Assembly: GCF_004114935.1 (NCBI RefSeq)
Contig: NZ_CP022221.1
Location: forward strand, 9,197,001-9,261,000
Origin: Bradyrhizobium zhanjiangense
Lineage (GTDB): Bacteria > Pseudomonadota > Alphaproteobacteria > Rhizobiales > Xanthobacteraceae
Reading direction: 5' to 3'
Length of the DNA stretch: 64,000 nucleotides
The notes beneath the pieces are model-generated. The model was given only the letters and a program-made list of their open reading frames with translations. It searched no databases and was not told where the DNA came from. Positions 8,152-16,140 of this stretch are shown here, piece after piece. Made by a program: the position numbers and the translations under genes. Every line of letters starts with the position of its first letter. Position 1 is the stretch's first letter.

Positions 8152-8967
8152 TTGCGTACAATCTCGTCCCATGCGCGCCGCCGGCGTCGCGCGATGCTTG
8201 TGGCCGCCAGCCTTGCAGCACCGCTGCTCGCGGCCCCGGCTCCGGTTTCGGCCGAAGGCCTGTTCGACTTCTTCTTCGGCGGCCTGCAGCAGCAGCGCCC
8301 GCAGCGCGAGGTGCCGCAGCAGGCGAGCTCCTACACCGATCCCTTCACCGGCCAGCAGAATGCCGCAACCCCGCAATATGCGCCGCCGACCCGTTCGGCG
8401 GCGGCCGGCGGCTCCGGTCCGGCCTTCTGCGTGCGCAGCTGCGACGGCAAATATTTTCCGCTGATGCGCGGGCTCGTCTCGCCGGCGCAGATGTGTCAGG
8501 CGTTCTGCCCTGCCAGCGCGACGAAAGTCTATTTCGGCTCCTCGATCGAGGGCGCCGCGTCGCAGACCGGCGAGCGCTACGCCGACAGTGAGAACGCGTT
8601 CGCCTATCGCAAGGCGCTGCGCGCCGACTGCACCTGCAACGGGCGCGAGCCAGTTGGCCTCGCCCCGGTCGACCTCGCGCTGGATTCATCGCTGAAGGCC
8701 GGCGACGTGATTGCGACCGCCGACGGCCTCGTTGCCTATACCGGCATCCGTGTCGGCAACGACCAAGCTGCGGACTTCACTCCGGTTGCCTCCTATCCCG
8801 GCCTCACCGCGCAGGTCCGCGCGCGGCTCGGCGAGATGAAGGTGGCCCCGGTGCGCGCCGAGACCGTGGCGGCGGATGCGCCAGCCGCGGAGATCGTGCG
8901 CGAGGCGTTGCCCGACGTGACCGTGCCGAAGACGCAGAAGCCGGCGAAGCGGGCGGGATTGGATTAG
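8152..8967 (+). CDS. DUF2865 domain-containing exported protein
   Basis: 271-residue protein of unknown function. The TTG start at 8152 has GGAG seven bases upstream; an internal ATG at 8194 is the alternative. A basic N-terminus (RRRRR) is followed by a hydrophobic signal peptide ending APVSA, so export is expected. The mature protein has a Gln/Pro-rich linker and then a conserved cysteine-rich core, FCVRSCDGKYFPL, MCQAFCPASATKVYFGSS and ADCTCNGREPVGL, that defines DUF2865, a family common in Rhizobiales. Five to six paired cysteines suggest disulfides in the periplasm. The C-terminal 50 residues are low complexity. The role is unknown. Confidence 0.82.
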   Translation: MRTISSHARRRRRAMLVAASLAAPLLAAPAPVSAEGLFDFFFGGLQQQRPQREVPQQASSYTDPFTGQQNAATPQYAPPTRSAAAGGSGPAFCVRSCDGKYFPLMRGLVSPAQMCQAFCPASATKVYFGSSIEGAASQTGERYADSENAFAYRKALRADCTCNGREPVGLAPVDLALDSSLKAGDVIATADGLVAYTGIRVGNDQAADFTPVASYPGLTAQVRARLGEMKVAPVRAETVAADAPAAEIVREALPDVTVPKTQKPAKRAGLD

Positions 8968-8990
8968 TCGCGCCCGCCTACAACAAAGCC

Positions 8991-9055
8991 GTCATTGCGA
9001 GGAGCTCGCGACAAAATTGCAAAGCAATTTTGCGCTGATGCGACGAAGCAATGAC
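8991..9055. repeat. GTCATTGCGAG-headed palindromic repeat, diverged copy (family R2)
   Basis: A 65-bp inverted element with head GTCATTGCGAGGAGCTCGCG and tail GCGACGAAGCAATGAC. Its centre is a separate perfect hairpin, CAAAATTGC-AAA-GCAATTTTG. It is related in its ends, but not its centre, to the 78-bp copies at 2718, 13138 and 14074. It sits between the convergent ends of the DUF2865 gene and the next gene. Confidence 0.78.
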
Positions 9056-9068
9056 GGAGATTGTTGCG

Positions 9069-9500
9069 CTACCTCCCAATGATCACCCCGATCACGTTCG
9101 GCGCCGCCAGATATTTCTCCTCGATCGCCGCGCGCGCAGCGGCACGGTTTTCCGGCGTCAGGAGGCCGCGCTTCTCGGCCAGGATCATCCAGCAAAAGCC
9201 CCACCAATCGGTCAGCATGCCCTGATCGTCGACGAGGTCATAACCCTGCGCGGCCGCGAAGATGCGCGCTTGCGCTTCGTCCAGCGTATCGAGGAACAGA
9301 TGGTCGTCAGTCGAAAACAGCTCATCGCTGATGTCGTCGATGGTGTAACCCCAGATCGACTGGCACACCGCGTTGAACTCGCGGTCGAACTGGTCGTCAT
9401 CGATCCTCTGACGCCGCGCCGCCCGATGCAGTCGCGACAGCGACCGCGCGAAATCGGCGATCCGGGTGAGGGCAAATTGATCGAAGGCAATGGTGGACAT
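9069..9500 (-). CDS. hypothetical protein, cytosolic, unknown family
   Basis: 143-residue protein with no signal peptide or membrane segment and a balanced, well-folded composition. Notable stretches are FDREFNAVCQSIWGYTIDDI, ELFSTDDHLFLDTLDEAQ and GMLTDWWGFCWMILAEKRGL, with an acidic middle and a hydrophobic C-terminus ending in NVIGVIIGR. The start at ATG 9500 is the first in frame. I do not recognise the family. Codon use is like neighbouring genes, and the protein-like composition argues that it is real. It is flanked by an R2 repeat downstream and the GIY-YIG element upstream. Confidence 0.7.
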   Translation of the reverse strand: MSTIAFDQFALTRIADFARSLSRLHRAARRQRIDDDQFDREFNAVCQSIWGYTIDDISDELFSTDDHLFLDTLDEAQARIFAAAQGYDLVDDQGMLTDWWGFCWMILAEKRGLLTPENRAAARAAIEEKYLAAPNVIGVIIGR

Positions 9501-9627
9501 GTAGTCCTCGCGAAGTCTGAAGGACGCTAGATATTGTGTCGGCGAGATGCCGAATCACAATGATATATCAAAGACTTGCTAAAGTGTTCTTAATTTGTTC
9601 CGATGCTCCGGCGCTCTTGTTGAGAAC

Positions 9628-9660
9628 GTCGTCCTGGCGAAAGCCAGGACCCATTACCCC
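9628..9660 (+). repeat. GTCGTCC-headed REP-like unit, left terminus (family R1)
   Basis: A 33-bp unit able to fold into an 8-bp GC-rich stem capped by a GAAA tetraloop, followed by an unpaired CCATTACCCC tail. It is the exact reverse complement of 9983-10015. Confidence 0.9.
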
Positions 9661-9689
9661 GGTCGGCGTTGTCTTTGCGAGCTGGAGCC

Positions 9690-9977
9690 ATGAGCACAGG
9701 CAGCTACGTCTATATCCTCGCAAGTCGTCATCACGGTACGATTTACGTCGGCGTCACCAACGACGTACGCGCGCGGTTTGAGTTGCGTCGCTCGGGGCGA
9801 GGCTCCAAGTTCGTGCACAGATGCAAGGTAGTCCGGCTCGTCCATGTCGAGGCCCTTGCGACACCGCAAGAAGCGATCGCACGCGAGAAGCAACTGAAGT
9901 TCTGGAAGCGCGACTGGAAGATCAAGTTGATCGAGCAGGAAAATCCGGATTGGAATGACCGGGCGGGCCTCATCTAG
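9690..9977 (+). CDS. GIY-YIG (URI/UvrC-like) nuclease family protein
   Basis: 95-residue single-domain nuclease. The start at ATG 9690 is chosen because the domain begins at once: GSYVYILASRHHGTIYVGVT gives the diagnostic Y-V-Y plus Y-V-G pair. The helix with the catalytic arginine (NDVRARFELRR) follows. The C-terminal part (EAIAREKQLKFWKRDWKIKL and NPDW) matches the stand-alone bacterial URI-domain family, including the conserved glutamate of EAIAREK that should bind the metal. The key residues appear intact, so activity as a metal-dependent DNA endonuclease is plausible. The gene is alone between inverted repeats 9628-9660 and 9983-10015. Its cellular role is not known; a role in repeat mobility is my inference. 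Confidence 0.88.
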   Translation: MSTGSYVYILASRHHGTIYVGVTNDVRARFELRRSGRGSKFVHRCKVVRLVHVEALATPQEAIAREKQLKFWKRDWKIKLIEQENPDWNDRAGLI

Positions 9978-9982
9978 CAGTT

Positions 9983-10015
9983 GGGGTAATGGGTCCTGGC
10001 TTTCGCCAGGACGAC
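9983..10015 (-). repeat. GTCGTCC-headed REP-like unit, right terminus (family R1)
   Basis: Exact reverse complement of 9628-9660. It begins five bases after the nuclease stop codon, so its hairpin could also terminate that transcript. Confidence 0.9.
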
Positions 10016-10048
10016 GCGCGGAAGCAGACTCGCCTCGCCCCAACGCCC

Positions 10049-10294
10049 TCAATTCACCGCCGACATCAGCCTGTCTCCGCACGCACTCGCATAAAACTTG
10101 CCGCCGCATTGGCGCTTGATGGCGGCACAGCGGGCTGCTGGCGTTGCGTTTTGCGGGAGCGAGACGGCGCAGCTGAGGCCGTCGGCGCTGCGGCCCATTT
10201 TGCTGGCGGCGGAGGCGGCGGTGGAGACGCTGATGCAGACAATGAGCAGGGTCGCAGTGGCGATTTCGATCAGCAGTCTCATCAGAGGTCTCAT
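10049..10294 (-). CDS. small cysteine-containing exported protein
   Basis: 81-residue protein starting at ATG 10294 with GGAGGAG six bases upstream, a strong ribosome binding site that favours this start over the ATG at 10282. A signal peptide (MRLLIEIATATLLIVCISVS) ends near ASA. The mature part is only about 50 residues, with four cysteines in the contexts GLSCAVSL, ARCAAIKRQCGGKF and SACGDRL, spaced for two disulfides. I do not recognise the family. It lies back to back with glgP and close to the GIY-YIG element. Confidence 0.68.
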   Translation of the reverse strand: MRPLMRLLIEIATATLLIVCISVSTAASAASKMGRSADGLSCAVSLPQNATPAARCAAIKRQCGGKFYASACGDRLMSAVN

Positions 10295-10488
10295 GGGTCT
10301 CCTCCACAGTGATGGCTGAATTGGCCGCCATTGTAGCAGCAAATCCGTGTTTCTCCGTGCTGGTCCGGGTTCCCAAATCGGCCCGTTCCTTGCATAAATT
10401 TGCATCAACGCAGTGCACGACCGCGCCAGCGATGGTTCCGGTGCAGGGGCATGACGCGTAGGGTGAGTGGTGTTCGTTCGACCAGGAA

Positions 10489-13014
10489 GTGACGACCTTG
10501 CAAGATCAATCGTTCCAGCCAAATTATCCCGCCCCCGGCCAGCCCATCGACGAGCTCGCGCTGGCTGAGATCAAGGGTGCGATCCTGGCGAAGCTGCGCC
10601 TTGCCATCGGCAAGGACGCGGGCATGGCGACCAGGCACGATTGGTACCAGGCCGCGGCGCTCGCGCTGCGCGACCGCATCGTGCATCGCTGGCTCACGGC
10701 GGAGAAGCGCAGCTACGACGCCGGGCGCAAGCGCGTCTATTATCTCTCGCTCGAATTCCTGATCGGCCGCCTCTTCACCGACGCGCTCAACAACATGGGA
10801 CTCCTGAAGATCTTCGAGCTCGCGCTCGGCGATCTCGGCGTGTCTCTGCCAGAGCTGCGCAAATGCGAGCCGGACGCGGCGCTCGGCAATGGCGGCTTGG
10901 GGCGGCTCGCCGCCTGCTTCATGGAAAGCATGGCGACGCTGTCGATCCCCGCGATCGGCTATGGCATCCGCTACGATTACGGCCTGTTCCGCCAGATCAT
11001 CAATCAGGGCTGGCAGCAGGAATATCCGGACGAATGGCTGAGCTTCGGCAACCCCTGGGAATTGCAGCGGCCGGAGGTCATCTACGACGTGAATTTCGGC
11101 GGCGGCGTCGAGCATGTCGACGACAAGGGCCGTGACCGCGCCATCTGGCACCCGGGCGAGACCGTGCAGGCGATCGCCTATGACACGCCGATCGTCGGCT
11201 GGCGCGGCCAGCACGTCAATGCGCTCCGCCTGTGGTCGGCGCGCTCGCCCGATCCGCTCAGGCTGGATGCCTTCAACAAGGGCGACTATGTCAGCGCCAG
11301 CGCCGAGCAGGCGCGCGCGGAAGCGATCTGCAAATTCCTCTATCCGAACGACGAGAGCCCGGCGGGCCGCGAGCTGCGGCTGCGCCAGGAATATTTCTTC
11401 GTCTCCGCCTCGCTCCAGGATCTGGTGAAACGGCATCTCGCCTCCGACGGCCAGCTCCGCAGCCTCGCCGGCAAGGTCGCGGTGCAGCTCAACGATACGC
11501 ATCCGAGCCTCGCCGTCACCGAACTGATGCGCATCCTTGTCGACCTGCACAATTTCCGCTGGGACGAGGCCTGGAAGATCACGGTCGCCACACTCTCCTA
11601 CACCAATCACACGCTGCTGCCCGAAGCGCTCGAGACCTGGCCGGTCGAGCTGTTCGAGCGGCTGTTGCCGCGGCATCTGGAGATCATCTACCGCATCAAC
11701 GTGCAGCATCTGGCGCTCGCGGAGGCGCGCTGCCCCGGCGACATCGACTTCCGCGCTTCGGTCTCGCTGATCGACGAGAGGAGCGGCCGCCGCGTGCGCA
11801 TGGGCCAGCTCGCCTTCGTTGGCTCGCACCGCATCAACGGCGTCTCGGCGATGCATTCCGACCTGATGCGCGAGACCGTGTTCCACGATCTCAACCATCT
11901 CTATCCCGGCCGCATCACCAACAAGACCAACGGCATCACCTTCCGCCGCTGGCTGATGCTGGCGAACCCGAAGCTGACCGATCTGTTGCGCGAGACCTGC
12001 GGCGATGCCGTGCTCGACGATCCCACCCAGCTCAGCCTGATCGAAGCCCGCGCCAGCGACGTCGAATTCCAGAAGAAATTCCGCGCCGTCAAGCACGCCA
12101 ACAAGGCGGCGCTGGCGCGGCTGATCGGCGAGCGGCTCGGCATCAAGGTCGACCCGAGCGCACTGTTCGACGTGCAGATCAAGCGCATCCACGAGTATAA
12201 GCGCCAGCTCCTCAACGTCATCGAGACCGTCGCGCTGTACCAGGCGATCAAGGACGATCCCAACGGCAATTGGGTGCCGCGGGTGAAGATTTTCGCGGGC
12301 AAGGCGGCGGCGAGCTATCGCTACGCCAAGCTGATCATCAAGCTGATCAACGACGTCGCCGAGGCCGTCAACAACGATCCTGCGATCGGCGGCAAGCTCA
12401 AGGTCGCCTTCCTGCCCGACTACAATGTCAGCCTGGCCGAAGTGATCATTCCCGCAGCCGACCTGTCCGAGCAGATCTCGACCGCCGGCATGGAAGCTTC
12501 CGGCACCGGCAACATGAAGCTGGCGCTGAACGGCGCCATCACCATCGGCACGCTCGACGGCGCCAATATCGAGATCCGCGACCATGTCGGCGCCGAGAAC
12601 ATCGCGATCTTCGGACTGGAAGCCGGCGACGTGATGATCCGGCGCAAGCAGGGTCTGGATGCATCCGACGTCATCCGCAATTCGCCGAAGCTCCAGCGTG
12701 CCATCAATGCGATCGGGACCGGCGAATTCTCAAACGGCGATCCCGGCCGCTTCGAATCCATCGCGCATGCGCTGCGCCATCTCGACCATTACATGGTCAG
12801 CGCCGATTTCGATTCCTATTACGAGGCGCAGCGCGCGATCGATGCGCGCTGGCAGGTGGCGCCGGCCTGGACGCGCGCGTCCATCCTCAACGTCGCGCGC
12901 ATGGCGTGGTTCTCGTCCGACCGCACCATCCGCGAATACGCCGAGGAGATCTGGAACGTGCCGGTCAATCCGACCACGCCGCTGCTGCCAGATCTGCGCG
13001 ACGTCGCAGGCTGA
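10489..13014 (+). CDS. glgP: glycogen/starch/alpha-glucan phosphorylase
   Basis: Phosphorolysis of alpha-1,4-glucan to glucose 1-phosphate; GT35 family, cytoplasmic, PLP-dependent. The 841-residue length matches the family. The pyridoxal-phosphate lysine is Lys677 in GMEASGTGNMKLALNGAI, and NGGLGRLAACFMESMATL near residue 130 is the conserved substrate and activation region. RIHEYKRQLLN and TNGITFRRWL are further family blocks. The start is GTG 10489, giving an N-terminus with a short variable lead before the conserved helix IDELALAEIKGAILAKL. No other glycogen genes are in the window, so it is separated from any glg operon. Confidence 0.96.
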   Translation: MTTLQDQSFQPNYPAPGQPIDELALAEIKGAILAKLRLAIGKDAGMATRHDWYQAAALALRDRIVHRWLTAEKRSYDAGRKRVYYLSLEFLIGRLFTDALNNMGLLKIFELALGDLGVSLPELRKCEPDAALGNGGLGRLAACFMESMATLSIPAIGYGIRYDYGLFRQIINQGWQQEYPDEWLSFGNPWELQRPEVIYDVNFGGGVEHVDDKGRDRAIWHPGETVQAIAYDTPIVGWRGQHVNALRLWSARSPDPLRLDAFNKGDYVSASAEQARAEAICKFLYPNDESPAGRELRLRQEYFFVSASLQDLVKRHLASDGQLRSLAGKVAVQLNDTHPSLAVTELMRILVDLHNFRWDEAWKITVATLSYTNHTLLPEALETWPVELFERLLPRHLEIIYRINVQHLALAEARCPGDIDFRASVSLIDERSGRRVRMGQLAFVGSHRINGVSAMHSDLMRETVFHDLNHLYPGRITNKTNGITFRRWLMLANPKLTDLLRETCGDAVLDDPTQLSLIEARASDVEFQKKFRAVKHANKAALARLIGERLGIKVDPSALFDVQIKRIHEYKRQLLNVIETVALYQAIKDDPNGNWVPRVKIFAGKAAASYRYAKLIIKLINDVAEAVNNDPAIGGKLKVAFLPDYNVSLAEVIIPAADLSEQISTAGMEASGTGNMKLALNGAITIGTLDGANIEIRDHVGAENIAIFGLEAGDVMIRRKQGLDASDVIRNSPKLQRAINAIGTGEFSNGDPGRFESIAHALRHLDHYMVSADFDSYYEAQRAIDARWQVAPAWTRASILNVARMAWFSSDRTIREYAEEIWNVPVNPTTPLLPDLRDVAG

Positions 13015-13137
13015 TTTTCCGCAGCGTGAAATCGGCCTTACCTGCGAGGTTATTGCACCTTGCAAGGCGGATGATGATATGATTGTCGTCATCCCCAAGC
13101 TGGCGTCAGTGATACGGACACCCTAGCTTCAAACACC

Positions 13138-13215
13138 GTCATTGCGAGCGCAGCGAAGCAATCCAGATTCTTTCCGCGGGGACAGTCTGGACTGCTTCGC
13201 TGCGCTCGCAATGAC
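13138..13215. repeat. GTCATTGCGAG-headed palindromic repeat (family R2)
   Basis: A 78-bp inverted doublet almost identical to the one at 2718-2795 (same arms; centre TTCTTTCCGCGGGGACAG). It ends 25 bp before the thioesterase start and so lies in that gene's presumptive leader or promoter region. Confidence 0.9.
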
Positions 13216-13240
13216 CGTCGGGGAGACACCGAGGAACACA

Positions 13241-14056
13241 ATGCACGCCAAGCTCCCGCATCCTTTCGACGACGCCACCCGCATCACCGCCGGTGACTCC
13301 AGCTGGCAGGGGCACACCAGCGACGATTACTGGGCCTTTGTCGGTCCGTTCGGCGGCGCCACCGCCGCGACCATTTTGCGCGCGCTGATTGATCATCCCG
13401 AACGTGCCGGCGATCCGCTCGCGCTCACCGTCAATTACTGCGCACCGATCGCGAAGGGGCCGTTCGATCTCGATTTACGGCTGGTGAAGGCCAACCGCTC
13501 CAGCCAGCATTGGAGCGTCGAGATCAGCCAAGGCGGCGGCGAGGTCGCAACGCTCGCCACCGCCGTATTCGCCGAGCGTCGGCCGTCCTGGGAGCACGGG
13601 GTGGCGAAGTGCCCGGACGCCAAGCCGTTCGAACAGACGCTGCCATTCCCGAAGATCGCGGCGTCCTGGGCCAACCAGTATGAATTCCGCTTCGTCGAGG
13701 GCGAGATGCGGATCGGCCCGCCGCAAACCGAGCCCGCCAGCACCTATTCGAAGATCTGGATCAGCGACCGCACGCCGCGCAAGCTCGACATGCTGTCGCT
13801 GATGTCGATGTCGGACGCCTTCTTCGGCCGCATCTTCCATGCGCGGCGCGAACTGGTGCCATTCGGCACGGTGTCGCTGACGACGTATTTCCACACCGAT
13901 GCCGAAGAGCTGGCGGCTGAAGACATCACGCGCGTGCTGGCGACGGCCGATGCGAAGATCTTCCACAAGAGCTATGGCGACCAGAACGGCGAGCTGTGGT
14001 CACCGAACGGACGACTGCTCGCGACCACGACGCAGATCGCGTATTTCAAGGCGTGA
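13241..14056 (+). CDS. thioesterase family protein (TesB-like acyl-CoA thioesterase)
   Basis: 271-residue protein with the double hotdog layout of the TesB/Acot8-type thioesterases. The N-terminal half contains WAFVGPFGGATAATILRALI, the conserved G-G-x-x-A helix. The C-terminal half carries LDMLSLMSMSDAFFGRIF and the hotdog strand segment VPFGTVSLTTYFHTDAEEL, with the T-x-x-F pattern of that family. The start at ATG 13241 follows GAGGAAC; frames further upstream belong to the R2 repeat. It probably hydrolyses acyl-CoA thioesters; the chain length and physiological substrate are unknown. Confidence 0.82.
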   Translation: MHAKLPHPFDDATRITAGDSSWQGHTSDDYWAFVGPFGGATAATILRALIDHPERAGDPLALTVNYCAPIAKGPFDLDLRLVKANRSSQHWSVEISQGGGEVATLATAVFAERRPSWEHGVAKCPDAKPFEQTLPFPKIAASWANQYEFRFVEGEMRIGPPQTEPASTYSKIWISDRTPRKLDMLSLMSMSDAFFGRIFHARRELVPFGTVSLTTYFHTDAEELAAEDITRVLATADAKIFHKSYGDQNGELWSPNGRLLATTTQIAYFKA

Positions 14057-14073
14057 GCTGCTCCCGCAGGCTC

Positions 14074-14150
14074 GTCATTGCGAGCGAAGCGAAGCAATCC
14101 AGACTGCCTCCGCGGAAGGATTCTGAATTGCTTCGCTGCGCTCGCAATGG
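14074..14150. repeat. GTCATTGCGAG-headed palindromic repeat (family R2)
   Basis: Third near-full-length copy, 18 bp after the thioesterase stop. The left arm reads GTCATTGCGAGCGAAGCGAA and the right arm TTGCTTCGCTGCGCTCGCAA. Together with 13138-13215 it brackets the thioesterase gene. Confidence 0.9.
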
Positions 14151-14179
14151 CGGTGGAGAGATATCGCGGAAAACAAAAA

Positions 14180-14203
14180 GGGCGGCCTTGCGGCCGCCCT
14201 TTT
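14180..14203 (-). terminator. rho-independent terminator of pckA (bidirectional)
   Basis: Perfect hairpin GGGCGGCC-TTGC-GGCCGCCC with an A run on one side and TTTT on the other, 20 bp beyond the pckA stop codon. Read on the minus strand it is followed by CTTTTT, an intrinsic terminator for pckA. Confidence 0.85.
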
Positions 14204-14223
14204 GCATTCCAAGCGCTGCGATC

Positions 14224-15840
14224 CTACTCCGCCGCTAGCTTCACGTCCGGCGCGGCGGCGCGCACTTCAGCGTCGACCTGGGCTTCGAACTTGGCGAAGT
14301 TCTTCTGGAACATGCCGACCAGCGCACGCGCGGTCTTGTCGAACTCGTCCTTGTCCTTCCAAGTGTTGACCGGGTTGAGGATCTCAGCCGGCACGCCCGG
14401 CAGGGCGGTCGGGACCGCGAAGCCGAAATATTTGTCGGTGCGGAATTCGACGTTGCGAAGCGAGCCGTCGAGCGCAGCGGTGAGCAGCGCGCGCGTCACC
14501 TTGATCGGCATGCGGGAGCCGACACCATACTTGCCGCCGGTCCAGCCGGTGTTGACCAGCCAGCAGTCGACATTGTGCCGGGCGATGAGCTCGCGCAGCA
14601 TATTGCCGTAGACGCTAGGGTCGAGCGGCAGGAAGGGCGAGCCGAAGCAGGTCGAGAATTCCGGTTGCGGCTCGTTGCCGAGACCGCGCTCGGTGCCGGC
14701 GACCTTGGCGGTGTAGCCGGACAGGAAGTGATACATCGCCTGCGCCGGCGAGAGCTTTGCGATCGGCGGCAGCACGCCGAAGGCGTCGGCGGCAAGCATC
14801 ACCACGTTCTTCGGCTGCGGCGCGCGGCCGGTGCGCGATGCGTTCGGGATGAAGTCGAGCGGGTACGCCGAGCGCGTGTTCTCGGTCTTGGAGCCGTCGT
14901 CGAAATCGACGACGCGGGTGTCCTTGTCCAGCACGCAATTCTCGAGCACCGCGCCGAAGCGCGTCGATGCAGCAAAGATCTCGGGCTCGGCTTCCTTCGA
15001 CAGCTTGATGCACTTGGCATAGCAGCCGCCTTCGAAATTGAACACGCCGTTCGGGCCCCAGCCGTGCTCGTCGTCACCGATCAGGGTGCGGTTGGGATCG
15101 GCCGACAGCGTGGTCTTGCCGGTGCCTGATAGCCCGAAGAAGATCGCGGTGTCGTCGTTGGCGCCGACATTGGCCGAGCAGTGCATCGGCATCACGCCGC
15201 GCTCGGGCAGATAGTAGTTCAGCGTGGTGAACACCGACTTCTTCATCTCGCCGGCGTAGTAGGAGCCGCCGATCAGGACGATCTTGCGGGCGAAATCAAT
15301 CGCGACGACGTTCTCCGAGCGCACGCCATGGCGCTTCGGATCGGCGCGGAAGCTCGGCATGTCGATGATGGTGAGCTCCGGCGTGAAGCTCGACAGCTCG
15401 ACGGCCTCGGGGCGGATCAGCAGCGTGCGGATGAACAGCGAGTGCCAGGCGAGCTCGGTGAAGACGCGCGTCTTGATCCGGTAGGCCGGATCGGCGCCGC
15501 CATAGAGATCCTGCGCGAACAGCGTCTTGCCTTCGGCGTGCTTGAGGAAATCCTGATGGAGCGTCTCGAACTGCTCCGCGGTGATCGACTGGTTGCCGGC
15601 CCACCACATCTTCTTGTCGGTGGTGGCATCACGCACCGTGAACTTGTCCTTCGGGCTGCGGCCGGTGAACTCGCCGGTGTCGGCGCAGAGCGCACCGTCG
15701 GCGGACAGCACCGCCTCGCCTGCTGAGAGCGAGTATTGATAGAGTTGTGGCGCACCGAGGTTCCAGTGAACCTGCTTGAGATTCTTTAAGCCGAATTTGT
15801 CGGCGCCGAAGGCACCGTTGCGCACGCCCGTCTCTTGCAC
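14224..15840 (-). CDS. pckA: phosphoenolpyruvate carboxykinase (ATP)
   Basis: Converts oxaloacetate + ATP to PEP + CO2 + ADP, the entry step of gluconeogenesis from C4-dicarboxylates. The 538-residue length is typical of the bacterial ATP-type enzyme. The P-loop is [18 protein letters not shown], followed by IGDDEHGWG (kinase-2/metal-binding). [15 protein letters not shown] is the oxaloacetate-binding region, and the metal-binding Lys/His lie in the [12 protein letters not shown] and PMHCSANVG regions. It lies near chvI-chvG as in other Rhizobiales, where the ChvI/ChvG system is reported to influence pckA. A strong terminator follows. Confidence 0.98.
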   Translation of the reverse strand: MQETGVRNGAFGADKFGLKNLKQVHWNLGAPQLYQYSLSAGEAVLSADGALCADTGEFTGRSPKDKFTVRDATTDKKMWWAGNQSITAEQFETLHQDFLKHAEGKTLFAQDLYGGADPAYRIKTRVFTELAWHSLFIRTLLIRPEAVELSSFTPELTIIDMPSFRADPKRHGVRSENVVAIDFARKIVLIGGSYYAGEMKKSVFTTLNYYLPERGVMPMHCSANVGANDDTAIFFGLSGTGKTTLSADPNRTLIGDDEHGWGPNGVFNFEGGCYAKCIKLSKEAEPEIFAASTRFGAVLENCVLDKDTRVVDFDDGSKTENTRSAYPLDFIPNASRTGRAPQPKNVVMLAADAFGVLPPIAKLSPAQAMYHFLSGYTAKVAGTERGLGNEPQPEFSTCFGSPFLPLDPSVYGNMLRELIARHNVDCWLVNTGWTGGKYGVGSRMPIKVTRALLTAALDGSLRNVEFRTDKYFGFAVPTALPGVPAEILNPVNTWKDKDEFDKTARALVGMFQKNFAKFEAQVDAEVRAAAPDVKLAAE

Positions 15841-16140
15841 GAAAAAATCCTCCTAGAACCCGCGACACTTAGCGCGACCAAACTTTGGCGCCATCGCGGT
15901 CACCGTGAATATAGGCCATTTAGCCTCGGTTGGGCGACCTAAGTTGGGCGACCTAATACTGATGAACGCTGGCGTTGCCAAGCTGATCCCGTAGGATTTG
16001 GTTTATTCAAAGACCGCGCCAAACGTCGCGCATGTCAGCTCTGAGCAGGCGCATTCAAAAACTTCGAATGATCGCGCAACCAAATGCGCATTTGCGCGTT
16101 ACTTGAGGTTATTGCGACGCACAATGCCCGACGTGGCTTC
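15841..16140. other. pckA upstream region
   Basis: A 300-bp gap upstream of pckA and beyond the stop of the CHAT gene, AT-richer than flanking coding DNA. It contains a tandem GTTGGGCGACCTAA / GTTGGGCGACCTAA duplication at about 15930-15957. A ChvI-type or other operator may lie here, but I cannot assign one. Short frames in it do not look coding. Confidence 0.45.

Larger units (their letters stand above)
9628..10015. mobile_element. REP-bounded GIY-YIG element (388 bp) with perfect 33-bp inverted termini
   Basis: Left terminus 9628-9660 and right terminus 9983-10015 are perfect inverted copies of a 33-bp unit. The unit has head GTC, then an 8-bp stem GTCCTGGC, loop GAAA and stem GCCAGGAC, then tail CCATTACCCC. 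The heads face outward. The interior is filled almost wholly by one gene encoding a small GIY-YIG nuclease. Noncoding doublets with the same termini occur at 49587-49715 and 52547-52667. The plan is that of a RAYT gene bracketed by REPs, but with a GIY-YIG nuclease in place of the Y1 transposase. No target-site duplication is visible. Confidence 0.6.

Noticed and set aside
9628..10015. Reading the two 33-bp repeats as a CRISPR or as an IS with transposase
   Set aside because: There are only two units in inverted orientation, with a gene between them; no DDE or HUH motif occurs in that gene, and no target duplication is seen.
10405..12585. 726-codon open frame antisense to glgP
   Set aside because: It is the mirror frame of a strongly GC3-biased gene; the plus-strand protein has all glycogen phosphorylase motifs, and the antisense product shows no family.
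13996..14238. Short frame containing RLVIASEAKQSRLPPRKD
   Set aside because: It is the translation of an R2 repeat; the same peptide recurs at other copies.
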